Counted from the first letter of the stretch, positions 1 through 9,517 are shown. The stretch: DNA of 64,000 nucleotides from Bacteroidales bacterium (GCA_031262295.1 JAISIA010000036.1:1-64000), one strand, 5' to 3'. Translations and numbers: made by a program. The notes: generated from the sequence alone by a model not told the origin.

Positions 1-13
1 AAAATTTGTTTGG

Positions 14-200
14 ATTATATTGATAATTAATAATTTGAAAAGCTGAAATTCCGTTAGGAAAAACAAAGGTCGGTTGCCGACAAATTTTGAATGAAATGTT
101 AAAAAATGTTAAAATTTGGTCAAATTTTGATAAAATGATGTTAAAATTTATCAAAAAATGGGGTATGAAATGTTAAAAAAAATTGAAAATATAATATTTT
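14..200. repeat. AT-rich intergenic repeat, copy 1
   Basis: Non-coding DNA with two blocks that recur near the far end of the window. Block 14-38 (attatattgataattaat...) matches 59572-59596 with one difference. The block around 127-148, containing gataaaatgatgttaaaatt, matches 59688-59709. Several ATGTTAAAA-type words lie between. A hairpin unit (TTCCGTTAGGA at 49-59, GTCGGTTGCCGAC at 69-81) sits inside this copy and is absent from the other, so it looks like a later insertion. Function unknown. Confidence 0.6.
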
Positions 201-263
201 AGGTCTTTAATTTGTGGAGTTAATTGGTAGTTATTGTATTTACATAGAAAATTATCTTTGTTT

Positions 264-360
264 TATGAAAAATAAAACAGCGTTTTATTTTTATTGAATT
301 ATTAATGTATAAATGTAATACCAGACTTCCGCAAGGACAAAATAAAAGCCGCATTTATTT
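264..360 (+). repeat. Composite intergenic repeat: AAAACAGCGTTTT hairpin plus partial TTCCG unit
   Basis: A palindrome at 268-292 has an 11-bp stem (AAAAATAAAAC) around an AGC loop. A linker (ttgaattattaatgtataa) follows and closely resembles the linker at 23689-23711. Then comes TTCCGCAAGGA at 327-337 and a truncated half-hairpin GCCGC. The order palindrome, linker, TTCCG unit is the same as at the other sites. The rest of 361-497 is plain AT-rich DNA where I see nothing more. Confidence 0.7.
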
Positions 361-497
361 TTATCAGACAATAATAATTAATTTTCTTTTTAAATATAAT
401 TGCAATTATGTTAAGTTGGATGTAAAAAGATACCCTATTTTATTGTATTGTTTCTTTTGTTGTTATTGATAACTATATAAAGTTATAGGTAATATAT

Positions 498-986
498 TTA
501 TACAGCAATACTGCTCAAAAAAACATCACTCAATAATATCCAATATACAATAAAACTAATGTAAATGATGCTGATAACTGCTGTAAGTTTTATAGAAGTT
601 TTAAAGCGTTCAATACCTTTTTCAAATATTTTTTGATCTTCTTTTTTTAAGCCCTTCTTAATTTTTGTTGCAGCAGTCCAAAAAAGATATGCCATAGCAA
701 AAATTGGTGTTCCATATATAATAAACATTATTGCAAAAATTATGCTATTGTAATGAAAATAACAATTACGTAATATTCCATGCAAAATAATAATTGAAGA
801 AATTATATAAAAAAATATTGCAAAAAGTTTTAGCCATTTTATATAGCTACGAAAAAGAGATTTTAATTTATCTGAAAATACCAATTTATTTTCATTATTA
901 ATAGAGTTATTCTCATTTAATTTATTTTCATCATTAAGGTTATTATCCTCAATTAAAGAGGAAATGTTTTGATTATTATTTTCCAT
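498..986 (-). CDS. Small three-helix membrane protein, DUF5362-like
   Basis: A 162-residue protein. Residues 1-35 are a polar Asn/Glu-rich cytoplasmic-looking tail. Hydrophobic segments follow at about 50-72, 78-106 and 132-158. Between helices 2 and 3 lies a charged stretch (KIKKGLKKEDQKIFEKGIERFKT) like that of the Bacteroidota DUF5362 membrane family, in which one helical cytosolic loop is conserved. No enzymatic motif is visible. It is monocistronic, divergent from kdd and bordered by repeat-rich DNA. The family call rests on helix pattern and loop only, and function is unknown. Confidence 0.55.
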   Translation of the reverse strand: MENNNQNISSLIEDNNLNDENKLNENNSINNENKLVFSDKLKSLFRSYIKWLKLFAIFFYIISSIIILHGILRNCYFHYNSIIFAIMFIIYGTPIFAMAYLFWTAATKIKKGLKKEDQKIFEKGIERFKTSIKLTAVISIIYISFIVYWILLSDVFLSSIAV

Positions 987-1108
987 TGTTTAAAATATTT
1001 GTTTAATAAGGGCAAAGATAATAATTATTTTATAATCTTTTACTCCACTCCCCTATTTGTATTTCCAAAAGTTTTAACGTTTTTTATATTAATTCTTAGT
1101 TTTATTTG

Positions 1109-1116
1109 TAAATTTG
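1109..1116 (+). promoter_or_regulatory. Candidate -7 box for the kdd-kamA-kamB operon
   Basis: TAAATTTG fits the Bacteroidota -7 consensus TAnnTTTG and lies 28 nt before the kdd ATG. No good TTTG -33 box is seen at the expected 19-20 nt spacing, so the call is tentative. Confidence 0.45.
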
Positions 1117-1144
1117 CAAACTTAAAAGTAATAACACTGTTTTT

Positions 1145-2182
1145 ATGAGAAAAGGAAATACTTACGGAACACATAGGGTTATTGAACCAAAAGGAACCCT
1201 TCCACAACCAGCTCAAAGGTTGGATAATACAATGGAGATATATGATAATGAACTATTGATTGAAGTAGATACATTAAATATTGATTCTGCCTCCTACACA
1301 CAAATAAAGAATGCTTGCAACTCTGATGGAGAGAAAATGCAAGAGATGATTCTTTCAATTGTTGAGCAAAGAGGTAAGATGCAAAACCCTGTTACAGGTT
1401 CAGGTGGTATGTTAATTGGTAGGGTAAAACAAATTGGAGAAAACTTTAATAATCCAACAAAGGTAAAAGTTGGAGATAAGATAGCAACACTTGTTTCTTT
1501 ATCACTAACACCATTAAAGATAAATAAGATAAAAAAACTTTCTCCCTCTTCTGATCAAGTAGATATTGATGGAGAGGCTATATTGTTTGAAAGCGGTCTT
1601 TTTGCTGTATTGCCACAAGATATTAATGAAAGATTATCCTTAGCAGCCTTAGATGTTGCAGGTGCTCCTGCACAGGTTGATCGTTTAGTTAAGAAAGGAG
1701 ATACAGTTTGTATAATAGGTGGAGGAGGAAAAAGCGGTGTTCTTTGCTCCTATCAGGCTATGAAAAATGTAGGAGAAAATGGTAAGGTTATTGTTGTTGA
1801 ATACTCCAAAGAAAATGCACAAAGAATAAAGGATTTAAACTTAGCTACCGATGTTATTATTGCAGATGCAACCGATGTTATGGATGTTTATCAAAAGGTA
1901 ATGGACATAACAGGAGGAAAAGGTGTTGATGTAACAATTAATAATGTCAATGTGCCTTCAACAGAGATGACCTCAATACTAATAACAAGACAAGAAGGTG
2001 TTGTATATTTCTTTTCAATGGCAACATCTTTCTCAAAGGCTGCCTTAGGTGCAGAAGGCGTTGGAAAAGATATTACACTAATAATAGGTAATGGTTATGC
2101 AAAAGGACATGCTGAACTAACATTAAACATTCTTAGAGAGAGTAAGCCAATTAGAGAATTGTTTGAAAAACTCTATGTATAA
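1145..2182 (+). CDS. kdd: L-erythro-3,5-diaminohexanoate dehydrogenase
   Basis: Oxidative deaminase of the lysine fermentation pathway: (3S,5S)-3,5-diaminohexanoate + NAD(P)+ gives 5-amino-3-oxohexanoate + NH4+. The 345-residue length and N-terminus (KGNTYGTHRVIEPKGTLPQPA) are typical of this zinc-independent medium-chain dehydrogenase-like family. The Rossmann dinucleotide motif is VCIIGGGGKSG at about 188-198, and a second conserved block ITGGKGVDVTINNVNVPSTE follows near 252-271. It is the first gene of a plus-strand set with kamA 55 nt downstream, which supports the assignment. Cytosolic. Confidence 0.93.
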   Translation: MRKGNTYGTHRVIEPKGTLPQPAQRLDNTMEIYDNELLIEVDTLNIDSASYTQIKNACNSDGEKMQEMILSIVEQRGKMQNPVTGSGGMLIGRVKQIGENFNNPTKVKVGDKIATLVSLSLTPLKINKIKKLSPSSDQVDIDGEAILFESGLFAVLPQDINERLSLAALDVAGAPAQVDRLVKKGDTVCIIGGGGKSGVLCSYQAMKNVGENGKVIVVEYSKENAQRIKDLNLATDVIIADATDVMDVYQKVMDITGGKGVDVTINNVNVPSTEMTSILITRQEGVVYFFSMATSFSKAALGAEGVGKDITLIIGNGYAKGHAELTLNILRESKPIRELFEKLYV

Positions 2183-2237
2183 TGTTATATAAATAAAAAA
2201 AACACAAGTATTAGTAATTAAAAAAAACAATAAGAAT

Positions 2238-3494
2238 ATGAATAGTAGAAATAGAAGGAAAGAATTGTTTCCTAACGTTACCGACGAGCAATGGAATGAT
2301 TGGAAATGGCAGGTAAAAAATAGGATAGAAACTCTTGAAGAGTTAAAGAAATACATTAACCTTACTCCACAAGAGGAAGAAGGCGTTAGAAAGTCATTAA
2401 AAACTCTTAGAATGGCAATAACTCCTTATTATCTTTCTTTGATAAATCCAGATAATAAGAATTGTCCTGTTAGAAGACAAGCCATACCAACAGCTGCTGA
2501 GGTTTATCAATCTCCTGCTGATTTATTAGACCCTTTGCATGAAGACGAAGATTCTCCTGTTGCTGGTTTAACTCATCGTTATCCAGATAGAGTTCTATTC
2601 CTAATTACAGATATGTGTTCAATGTATTGTAGGCATTGTACCAGAAGAAGATTTGCAGGACAAAATGATGCAGATGTTCCTTCTGAAAGAATACAAAAAG
2701 CAATTGACTATATTGCAGCAACACCTCAGGTAAGAGATGTACTTCTTTCAGGTGGAGATTGTCTTATGGTTAGCGATAAAATGCTTGAATCAATCATTGA
2801 AAGACTAAGACAAATTCCTCATGTTGAAATAATACGTCTTGGTTCTCGTACTCCTGTTGTTTGTCCTCAAAGAATAACAGATGATTTAGTTAATATGCTT
2901 AAAAAATATCATCCAATTTGGTTGAACACTCATTTTAATCACCCTAATGAATGTACTCCTGAGGCTATAGAGGCTTGTGCTAAGTTGGCAAATGCAGGTA
3001 TTCCTTTGGGAAATCAATCTGTCCTTCTTCGTGGAGTAAATGATGATGTTAGAGTAATGAAAAAACTTGTTCAGGATTTAGTTCGTATGAGAGTTAGACC
3101 TTATTATATATATCAATGTGATCTTTCTATGGGATTGGAACATTTCCGTACTCCTGTTTCAAAAGGAATAGAAATAATAGAAAATCTTCGTGGTCACACC
3201 TCTGGTTATGCTGTTCCAACCTTTGTTGTTGATGCTCCCGGCGGTGGAGGAAAGACTCCTGTTATGCCTCAATATGTAATATCACAATCACCCGGCAGAG
3301 TTGTACTTAGAAACTTTGAAGGTGTTATAACAACATATACAGAGCCAGAAAACTACCCTAATGAATGTGAATGCGATATTGACTTCTTAAAGGATGAAGT
3401 TATAGAAAGAGAAGGTGTAGCAAGCCTATTAAATGGTGATAAACTATCATTAGAACCTTCAATTTTGGCACGTCATCAAAGAATAAAGAAATAG
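2238..3494 (+). CDS. kamA: L-lysine 2,3-aminomutase
   Basis: Radical SAM/PLP enzyme converting L-lysine to L-beta-lysine, the first step of lysine fermentation. The 418-residue protein has the radical SAM cluster CSMYCRHC at 127-134, the GGD motif at 172-174 and the PLP-binding lysine K339 in PGGGGK. D295 and D332 correspond, with a constant +2 offset, to the substrate-anchoring D293 and D330 of the Clostridium subterminale enzyme (PLP lysine K337). The fermentative role rather than an EpmB/poyamino role is supported by kdd upstream and kamB 26 nt downstream. Confidence 0.96.
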   Translation: MNSRNRRKELFPNVTDEQWNDWKWQVKNRIETLEELKKYINLTPQEEEGVRKSLKTLRMAITPYYLSLINPDNKNCPVRRQAIPTAAEVYQSPADLLDPLHEDEDSPVAGLTHRYPDRVLFLITDMCSMYCRHCTRRRFAGQNDADVPSERIQKAIDYIAATPQVRDVLLSGGDCLMVSDKMLESIIERLRQIPHVEIIRLGSRTPVVCPQRITDDLVNMLKKYHPIWLNTHFNHPNECTPEAIEACAKLANAGIPLGNQSVLLRGVNDDVRVMKKLVQDLVRMRVRPYYIYQCDLSMGLEHFRTPVSKGIEIIENLRGHTSGYAVPTFVVDAPGGGGKTPVMPQYVISQSPGRVVLRNFEGVITTYTEPENYPNECECDIDFLKDEVIEREGVASLLNGDKLSLEPSILARHQRIKK

Positions 3495-3520
3495 ATAATA
3501 ATAAAATAAATTTTTTTCCA

Positions 3521-4546
3521 TTGCCTTTTATAGATGAAATACTAAAATATAAGAGTGTATCTTTTGTAGGAATGGAAAAGAACACAGGAAAGACCCAAAC
3601 GCTTAACTATGTATTAAAGCGTTTGGGGCTTTTTTATGAGAAGAAGATTGGTTTAACCTCAATAGGTATAGATGGAGAAAAAGAAGATATACTCCACAAG
3701 ACCTCAAAGCCTGAAATAATTATAAATCCCAATACAATATTCGTTACAGATAGGACACTATATAGGCAAAAAGAGGTTGTATCCGATATTTTATATGTAA
3801 CACAAAGACGTACTGCCTTAGGAGAGATAGTATATGCTGAGGCAAAAACCAAAGGCAAGGTATTGCTTAGTGGTCCTTCTACTACAAAATGGTTAAAAGA
3901 AGTAGTTGAAAAACTAAACTCTTTGGGTTGTGATATTGTTTTAGTTGATGGAGCTTTGGATAGAAGAAGTCTCTCCTCTCCTCTTATAACCGATGCAATG
4001 ATACTTTCAACAGGTGCTGTCCTATCCCGCAGTGAGAAAATAATAGCTAAGAAAACATACCTTTTATACCTACTTACCCTTTTAGAAAAGACTGAATTGT
4101 CCAACAAATTAATGGATATAGATAATGGAATATATTCTATAACAGATAATGAAGAGATAATTCCTTTAAATATTCCTTCAACTCTAATGATAGAAAGCTA
4201 TAAGGATGTGCTGTTTTCTTATGGATATAAACTTTTTATCTCGGGAATAATTACAGATAAACTTCTATTATGGCTAAAAATGCAGAAAAATGTGGAAAAT
4301 ATAGAGATTATCGTAAAGGATTTCACAAAGATATTTTGCTCTAAGGAGGCTTTGGATGGCTTTTTTCATAAAGGAGGAAAGCTAAAAGTTGTATATCCCG
4401 CCAATTTAATTGCAATAACAGTTAATCCATTTTCTCCCTCCAATGGCTATCATTTAAACTCTGATAACATAATTAAAGAATTAAAAAAATACATAAAAGA
4501 CATCCCAATATACAATATAATTAAGTCGGCAACCGACCTTTATTAG
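3521..4546 (+). CDS. kamB: KamB-like lysine 5,6-aminomutase reactivase subunit
   Basis: A 341-residue protein with a P-loop-like motif near its N-terminus (GMEKNTGKT, 17-25). Its position after kamA fits KamB, annotated in lysine-fermenting bacteria as one subunit of the reactivase for B12-dependent lysine 5,6-aminomutase; its usual partner KamC is not in the window. Translation must begin at TTG 3521 or nearby, since the next Met (M18) lies inside the P-loop and no in-frame ATG exists upstream. The last seven residues (KSATDLY) and the stop codon are encoded by an intergenic repeat unit, so the native C-terminus was probably replaced. Confidence 0.7.
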   Translation: MPFIDEILKYKSVSFVGMEKNTGKTQTLNYVLKRLGLFYEKKIGLTSIGIDGEKEDILHKTSKPEIIINPNTIFVTDRTLYRQKEVVSDILYVTQRRTALGEIVYAEAKTKGKVLLSGPSTTKWLKEVVEKLNSLGCDIVLVDGALDRRSLSSPLITDAMILSTGAVLSRSEKIIAKKTYLLYLLTLLEKTELSNKLMDIDNGIYSITDNEEIIPLNIPSTLMIESYKDVLFSYGYKLFISGIITDKLLLWLKMQKNVENIEIIVKDFTKIFCSKEALDGFFHKGGKLKVVYPANLIAITVNPFSPSNGYHLNSDNIIKELKKYIKDIPIYNIIKSATDLY

Positions 4547-4684
4547 TCCTTGCGGAAGTCTGGCAGTATTCTTATATACCTATAATTCAGCACGCCTAAA
4601 ACGAAGATCTAAGAAATTATTTCTTAGTTTTAGAAAATATAACCAGACTTCCGTTAGGAGAAATAAAAGTCGGTTGCCGACAAA
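4525..4684. repeat. Inverted pair of TTCCG/TTG-hairpin units around an AAAACGAAG core
   Basis: In reverse orientation there is GTCGGCAACCGAC (4525-4537) followed by TCCTTGCGGAA (4547-4557). Forward copies are TTCCGTTAGGA (4649-4659) and GTCGGTTGCCGAC (4669-4681). Between them lie linker DNA and a small palindrome based on AAAACGAAG and TAGTTTTA (about 4598-4636). The whole stretch can fold as one large inverted repeat between the convergent kamB and phosphopantetheinyl transferase genes and could end transcription in both directions. Confidence 0.75.
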
Positions 4685-4705
4685 ACGAAGATTTATTTTG
4701 GCTAA

Positions 4706-5284
4706 TTAAAGAGTTTGACAAATAGATATATACAATTGCGTTTTTTTGTCGTATAAATGTATAAGTGATACGGGGGTATCGTTATCTTTTATTTCAAATA
4801 TTGTATTGTTTTTGTCATTTATTGTAATGTAGAAAGTGTTTAGATTATTAGCTATCCCCTTCCCTGTACATTTTAAGTATGCTTCCTTAATTGTCCATAT
4901 CCTTGTGAAGAGTTCATCTTGCAAGTTCTCATCTTCTATATTTTCTAATAAGGAACATTCTTTATTATGGAAAAAACGTTTTACAATTTCTTTTTTATAC
5001 TTTCTTTTCTTTTCTATATCAATACCTATATCTGTATTTGAAAAGGCTATTGCTATGAAATTTTTGGTGTGAGATAGGTTAAAGAAAATATCTTTATTAT
5101 TAATAAAAAAAGGTTTTCCATTTTCTTTATACCCAATAGAGGGAGAGAATGAAAAACCTTTTTTATTGAAAGTATGAATCAATAATTTCTTTGCCCAAAG
5201 GGAAATTTGCCTATTAAGAGAAAGTGTTTCTTCCTTACCAAAAAGCTCTAATGCTTCATTAATTGTATAGACAAAATATTCCAA
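4706..5284 (-). CDS. 4'-phosphopantetheinyl transferase superfamily protein (Sfp type)
   Basis: Transfers the 4'-phosphopantetheine arm of CoA to a carrier-protein serine. In 192 residues it carries the family signature blocks: FNLSHTKNFIAIAFS (about 68-82), the metal-binding IGIDIE (86-91) and WTIKEAYLKCTGKG (130-143, the (W/F)xxKEAxxK motif). Two tandem half-domains indicate the Sfp/AcpT-like class rather than the short AcpS. The partner carrier protein is not in the window. It is the last gene of a minus-strand run, 11 nt after the FKBP gene. Confidence 0.85.
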   Translation of the reverse strand: MEYFVYTINEALELFGKEETLSLNRQISLWAKKLLIHTFNKKGFSFSPSIGYKENGKPFFINNKDIFFNLSHTKNFIAIAFSNTDIGIDIEKKRKYKKEIVKRFFHNKECSLLENIEDENLQDELFTRIWTIKEAYLKCTGKGIANNLNTFYITINDKNNTIFEIKDNDTPVSLIHLYDKKTQLYISICQTL

Positions 5285-5295
5285 AGAGGAAAAAA

Positions 5296-5916
5296 TTAAT
5301 TTACATCCAATAGTTCAACTTCAAATATTAGGGTACTTCCAGAAGGAATTATTCCAACAGAAGCATCACCATAAGCTAAATCAGCAGGAATATAGAACTT
5401 ATATTTACTTCCTACATTCATTAGTTGCAAACCCTCTGTCCAACCTTTTATAACCTGATTAAGCGGAAAAGATACTGCTTCATTTCTTAATACAGAAGAA
5501 TCAAAAACATCTCCATTTAATAGTGTGCCATGATAATGTACATTGACAACATCTGATGCAAGAGGTTTCTTACCATTACCTTCAATCAAGACTTCATATT
5601 GCAAGCCGCTTGGAGTTTGTTTAATTCCTTCCTTATTTATGTTTGCTTTCATAAACAAAGCTCCCTCTTCTCTTGCCTTTAAGCCTTCTTGCTTTTGTCT
5701 TGCTTGCTTTTTATCTTGCATTTCTGTTTGCCACTTTTGCATTATGCTATTCTTTTCTTCTTCTTTTAGCAATTGAGGACATTTTCCCTCAGATGCCAAA
5801 CGCATAGCCTCCATCATAATGTCAATATCCAAATCATAGCCTTCTCTTAGAAAACTATTACCTATGTCCTCTCCTATTATGAAGCTAACCTTTTCTTTTT
5901 CGTTTCTTAGTTCCAT
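5296..5916 (-). CDS. FKBP-type peptidyl-prolyl cis-trans isomerase
   Basis: Proline isomerase and folding helper. Residues 1-105 form a helical FKBP_N-type region (EGKCPQLLKEEEKNSIMQKWQTEMQDKKQ is strongly helical). Residues about 108-206 form the FKBP fold, with VNVHYHGTLLNGDVFDSS, the V-I-K-G-W strand-helix motif and YGDASVGIIPSGSTLIFEVELLDV. No signal peptide or lipobox is seen from the ATG at 5916, so it is predicted cytosolic, unlike many Bacteroidota FkpA/MIP proteins. An upstream alternative start carrying a signal is not evident. Confidence 0.9.
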   Translation of the reverse strand: MELRNEKEKVSFIIGEDIGNSFLREGYDLDIDIMMEAMRLASEGKCPQLLKEEEKNSIMQKWQTEMQDKKQARQKQEGLKAREEGALFMKANINKEGIKQTPSGLQYEVLIEGNGKKPLASDVVNVHYHGTLLNGDVFDSSVLRNEAVSFPLNQVIKGWTEGLQLMNVGSKYKFYIPADLAYGDASVGIIPSGSTLIFEVELLDVN

Positions 5917-5972
5917 TTATTATTTTTATTAAGTTTTTTTAATACTATATTATAAACTAAAAATAGGATAAA

Positions 5973-8132
5973 TTATTTTACTATTGTTAGTTCGTCAATA
6001 ATGTTTTTAGCTCCTGCAAACTTATCTATTATGAATAATACATAGCGTATATCCACATTAATTGTTCTTTGCAATTGAGGTTCAAAGGCTATATCTCCAC
6101 TCATTGCTTCCCAGTTTCCATCAAAGGCTAACCCTATTAGTTCTCCTTCTGCATTTAGTATAGGAGAGCCTGAATTACCTCCTGTTATATCATTATTTGA
6201 AAGAAAACAAGTGATAATTTTTCCTTCCTTATCAGCATAAGGACCATAGTCTTTACTATTAAATAAACTCTTTAATTTTGATGGAACAATAAATTCTGTT
6301 GATTGAGGATCTTCTTTTTCCATTACACCTTCCAAATGTGTAACAAAGTCGTAGTGTATTGCATCAGCAGGATAATAATCCAAAACTTGTCCGTAGGTCA
6401 TTCTTAGAGTAAAGTTAGCATCTGGATATTGTACTAATGAAGGATCCATTTCTCTTAGAGCAGAAACAAATTTCTCTCTTGCAACTGCAAGTTGTGTCTC
6501 TGCCATTTGTGCTTGACGTTGATCGGAGGTCATTAGATAGAATGCAGAAAGAGCAGTTTGTGCAATAATATCTTTTTTAAGTTTCTTTGTCTTTGGATTC
6601 TTCATAAACTTATCAAAGTTTTCCTTATTTGCAAATACACTTTCTTCAAATGCCTTTTCAACAAAAGCATCTATATTATTATCAAATTTCTTTTTTAATT
6701 CTTTATCAACATATCCATCCTTATCTACATCTGCTAACATTGTAACTAAACAACGGAATAAACGTTTTTCTGTTTCTTGATCGTAAGTTGTAAAATGTTC
6801 ATCCCCTACTTGCTTTATTCTTTCTATGCTTTTTTCATATAGGGAATCTTTCTTGTTTAACATCTCTAAACGCATTGTTGTTTGGAAAGCAATTAAGGAA
6901 CGTTTATTTGCTAAAAGCCCAAAGTTGGCATACCATGCATATTTTGTAGAAGGAAGTTCTCTTATAATATTGTTTGCATTGTTTATTTCATGTAGAATAT
7001 CTCCATATTTTTCTGAACGTTTTGGATCTTCACTTAACCATTTTGCTAAACGATCTTCTATATCCTTTTTCTTTTGATATACATTCAATCTTTTCAATCC
7101 TCTTAATTGTCCTTTTCTGTTTTTCCATAAATTCATATATCCAGCATAATCGTTGGCATATATTAGTTGTATCCTTGTATCCTTATCCATCATTTCCTTC
7201 ATTGTTGGAAGCATATATTCACCTGCTTTAACCAAGTTAGGGTCTATAATATCTATAGTATTGGATACTTCTCCTGAGGTCATATATCTTTCTGTTGTTC
7301 CGGGATAACCCCATATCATAGTAAAGTCTCCTTTTTCTACACCTTTTAAACTTATAGGTAAATAATGTTTAGGTGTATATGGAACATTTTCCATTGAAAA
7401 CTTTGCTGGGTTATTATCCTTATCTGCATACACTCTAAATATAGAGAAGTCTCCTGTGTGACGAGGCCACATCCAATTATCTGTATCTCCTCCAAATTTA
7501 CCTATCGCAGCAGGTGGAGCACCAACTAAACGAACGTCTGTATAGACTTGATAAATGAACATGTAGTATTCAGCTCCTTCAAAGAAAGGTTTAATTTCAA
7601 CTAAGTATTTTCCATTTTCGGAATTCATTGCTTTAAGTTCTGCTATTCTCTTTTGAATATCATCACTTTTTTGTTTTGAATTAGTGAAATTATCCTTATA
7701 GTCTTTCAATACCTGTTTTGTTACATCTTCCATTCTAATAAGGAAAGAAACTGTTAGATCTGGTATAGGAATTTCTTCTGTTAGACTTTTAGCCCAAAAG
7801 CCATTATTTAGATAATCGTGTTCTAAGGAGGATTGACTTACTATTGATTCGTAGCCACAATGATGGTTGGTAAAAAGTAATCCTTTTGGAGAAACAATCT
7901 CTCCTGTACATCCTCCTTCAAATTGAACTATGGCGTCCTTTAAAGAAGAATTATTAATACTGTATAATTGCTCTGCTGTAAGTTTTAAACCCATTTGCTG
8001 CATAGTAGCATAATTTAGGTTCTTAAAAAACATTGGCAACCACATACCTTCATCAGGCTTAGGTGCATTTTTTGCAAATGTCATCGTTGTTATCATTAAT
8101 AACAATAGCATTGTTGTTGTAATTCTTTTCAT
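5973..8132 (-). CDS. S46 family dipeptidyl-peptidase (DPP7-like)
   Basis: Secreted or periplasmic serine dipeptidyl-peptidase that removes N-terminal dipeptides to feed amino-acid fermentation. The 719-residue protein has a signal peptide (MKRITTTMLLLLMITTMTFA). The chymotrypsin-like catalytic parts are visible: His in TNHHCGY (about 90-91), an Asp region around GGDTDNWMWPRHTGD, and Ser654 in GGNSGSP. In characterised S46 enzymes the residue near position 673 sets P1 preference (Gly in DPP7, Arg in DPP11). Here FDGNWE places Gly at 672, suggesting a DPP7-like hydrophobic preference. No T9SS tail is present. Confidence 0.92.
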   Translation of the reverse strand: MKRITTTMLLLLMITTMTFAKNAPKPDEGMWLPMFFKNLNYATMQQMGLKLTAEQLYSINNSSLKDAIVQFEGGCTGEIVSPKGLLFTNHHCGYESIVSQSSLEHDYLNNGFWAKSLTEEIPIPDLTVSFLIRMEDVTKQVLKDYKDNFTNSKQKSDDIQKRIAELKAMNSENGKYLVEIKPFFEGAEYYMFIYQVYTDVRLVGAPPAAIGKFGGDTDNWMWPRHTGDFSIFRVYADKDNNPAKFSMENVPYTPKHYLPISLKGVEKGDFTMIWGYPGTTERYMTSGEVSNTIDIIDPNLVKAGEYMLPTMKEMMDKDTRIQLIYANDYAGYMNLWKNRKGQLRGLKRLNVYQKKKDIEDRLAKWLSEDPKRSEKYGDILHEINNANNIIRELPSTKYAWYANFGLLANKRSLIAFQTTMRLEMLNKKDSLYEKSIERIKQVGDEHFTTYDQETEKRLFRCLVTMLADVDKDGYVDKELKKKFDNNIDAFVEKAFEESVFANKENFDKFMKNPKTKKLKKDIIAQTALSAFYLMTSDQRQAQMAETQLAVAREKFVSALREMDPSLVQYPDANFTLRMTYGQVLDYYPADAIHYDFVTHLEGVMEKEDPQSTEFIVPSKLKSLFNSKDYGPYADKEGKIITCFLSNNDITGGNSGSPILNAEGELIGLAFDGNWEAMSGDIAFEPQLQRTINVDIRYVLFIIDKFAGAKNIIDELTIVK

Positions 8133-8212
8133 CTTTCTATTAAAATTTTAATTTATGTAATTTTTATATATATTGCTTACTTATTCTTTTGTATTATAAT
8201 AAATAGTTTGTT

Positions 8213-9457
8213 TTAATTATTAATGTATCTTAAATATGAATACATATCTTTTTGAAATACCTTTTGAGCAACCTCTTTTATATCCTTTTCACTTATTTGT
8301 TCTATAACTTTTTGAGTTGTTTTCAATGAATCTATCCTATCATAGTTTAGTATAGACTTACCCATAGATATAACTTCATTTTGATTATTTTCATATTGGA
8401 TGAATAATTGCCCAATTAATTGCTCCTTTGCTTTCTTTAAAGCAGAAGGAGAAATTGTTTTATTACAAAAAACATCCAATTCATCCTCTATTAATTTAAG
8501 TGTTTTGTCTATCTTTTCTTTATCTGTTGCAGCATAAACAGTAAATAATCCTGTATCAAAATAAGAAGTATATGAACTTTCCAAACAATAGGTAAAGCCA
8601 TACTTTTCTCTAATGTGCATATTTAAACGTGAGTTCATTGCACCACCACCAACTATATTGTTAAGCAAAGAAAAAGGTATCCTATACTTACTTTTGTAAC
8701 CAAAGGCTATATTTCCTAATATTAAATGCACTTGTGAGGTATCTCTTTTTATAATCTTATCTTTTGGAGAATATCCTTTAAAATTCCTTCTTCTAATTGG
8801 GGTGTTATCAGTTATTATATCCCCAAAAAATTTCTCACAAAGCAAAACCCATTTACTAAAATCAATACTACCTATTGTTGATATTACCATAGAAGAAGTT
8901 TTATAATTCCTCTTTACAAAGTCTTTTAACTTATCGCTATTAAAACTCTCAACACTTTTTTTGCTACCAAGAATATATTTTCCCAAAGGATGATTATCAA
9001 AAACCAAATTATCAAAATCATCATAAATCAATTCCGAAGGGGTATCCTCATAAGAGTTTATCTCATCCAAGACAACAAGTTTTTCCTTATCCAATTCCTT
9101 TTGTGGAAAGCAACTATTGAAAACTATATCTGAGAATAAATCCAATACCTTTGGATAATATCTATTCAAAAACGTAGCATAAATGCAGGTTTCTTCCTTA
9201 GTTGTGAAGGCATTTAGCTCTCCTCCCACTCCATCAATACTATTTAATATGTGAAAGAACTTTCTCTTTTTTGTTCCTTTAAATATACAATGCTCTATAA
9301 AGTGAGCTATACCATTTTCATCATCTTTTTCATCTCTTTGTCCAACATTTATTGTTATAGCACAATGAGAAACTTCTGAAAGAGTTGAACGATGAACCAG
9401 ACGAATGCCATTTTTTAATGTGTGTCTTTTATATGGAAATTCAGTTATTTGTTTCAC
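8213..9457 (-). CDS. M16 family zinc peptidase (pitrilysin-like)
   Basis: Inverzincin-type metallopeptidase, homologous to bacterial processing proteases. The 414-residue protein has the inverted zinc motif HFIEH at 52-56 and a downstream acidic segment (LVVLDEINSYEDTPSE) carrying the third ligand. The C-terminal half has the second M16 fold with the Arg/Tyr-type segment GGGAMNSRLNMHIREKYGFTY. No signal peptide is evident, so it is likely cytosolic. It lies between the S46 peptidase and the HU/SPOR gene in one strand run. Confidence 0.92.
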   Translation of the reverse strand: MKQITEFPYKRHTLKNGIRLVHRSTLSEVSHCAITINVGQRDEKDDENGIAHFIEHCIFKGTKKRKFFHILNSIDGVGGELNAFTTKEETCIYATFLNRYYPKVLDLFSDIVFNSCFPQKELDKEKLVVLDEINSYEDTPSELIYDDFDNLVFDNHPLGKYILGSKKSVESFNSDKLKDFVKRNYKTSSMVISTIGSIDFSKWVLLCEKFFGDIITDNTPIRRRNFKGYSPKDKIIKRDTSQVHLILGNIAFGYKSKYRIPFSLLNNIVGGGAMNSRLNMHIREKYGFTYCLESSYTSYFDTGLFTVYAATDKEKIDKTLKLIEDELDVFCNKTISPSALKKAKEQLIGQLFIQYENNQNEVISMGKSILNYDRIDSLKTTQKVIEQISEKDIKEVAQKVFQKDMYSYLRYINN

Positions 9458-9517
9458 CTTAGGTGTTATTTGTTTTTTGAGTTTTGAAATAGCTTTTTCT
9501 ATTAAAAAAAAAGAAAA

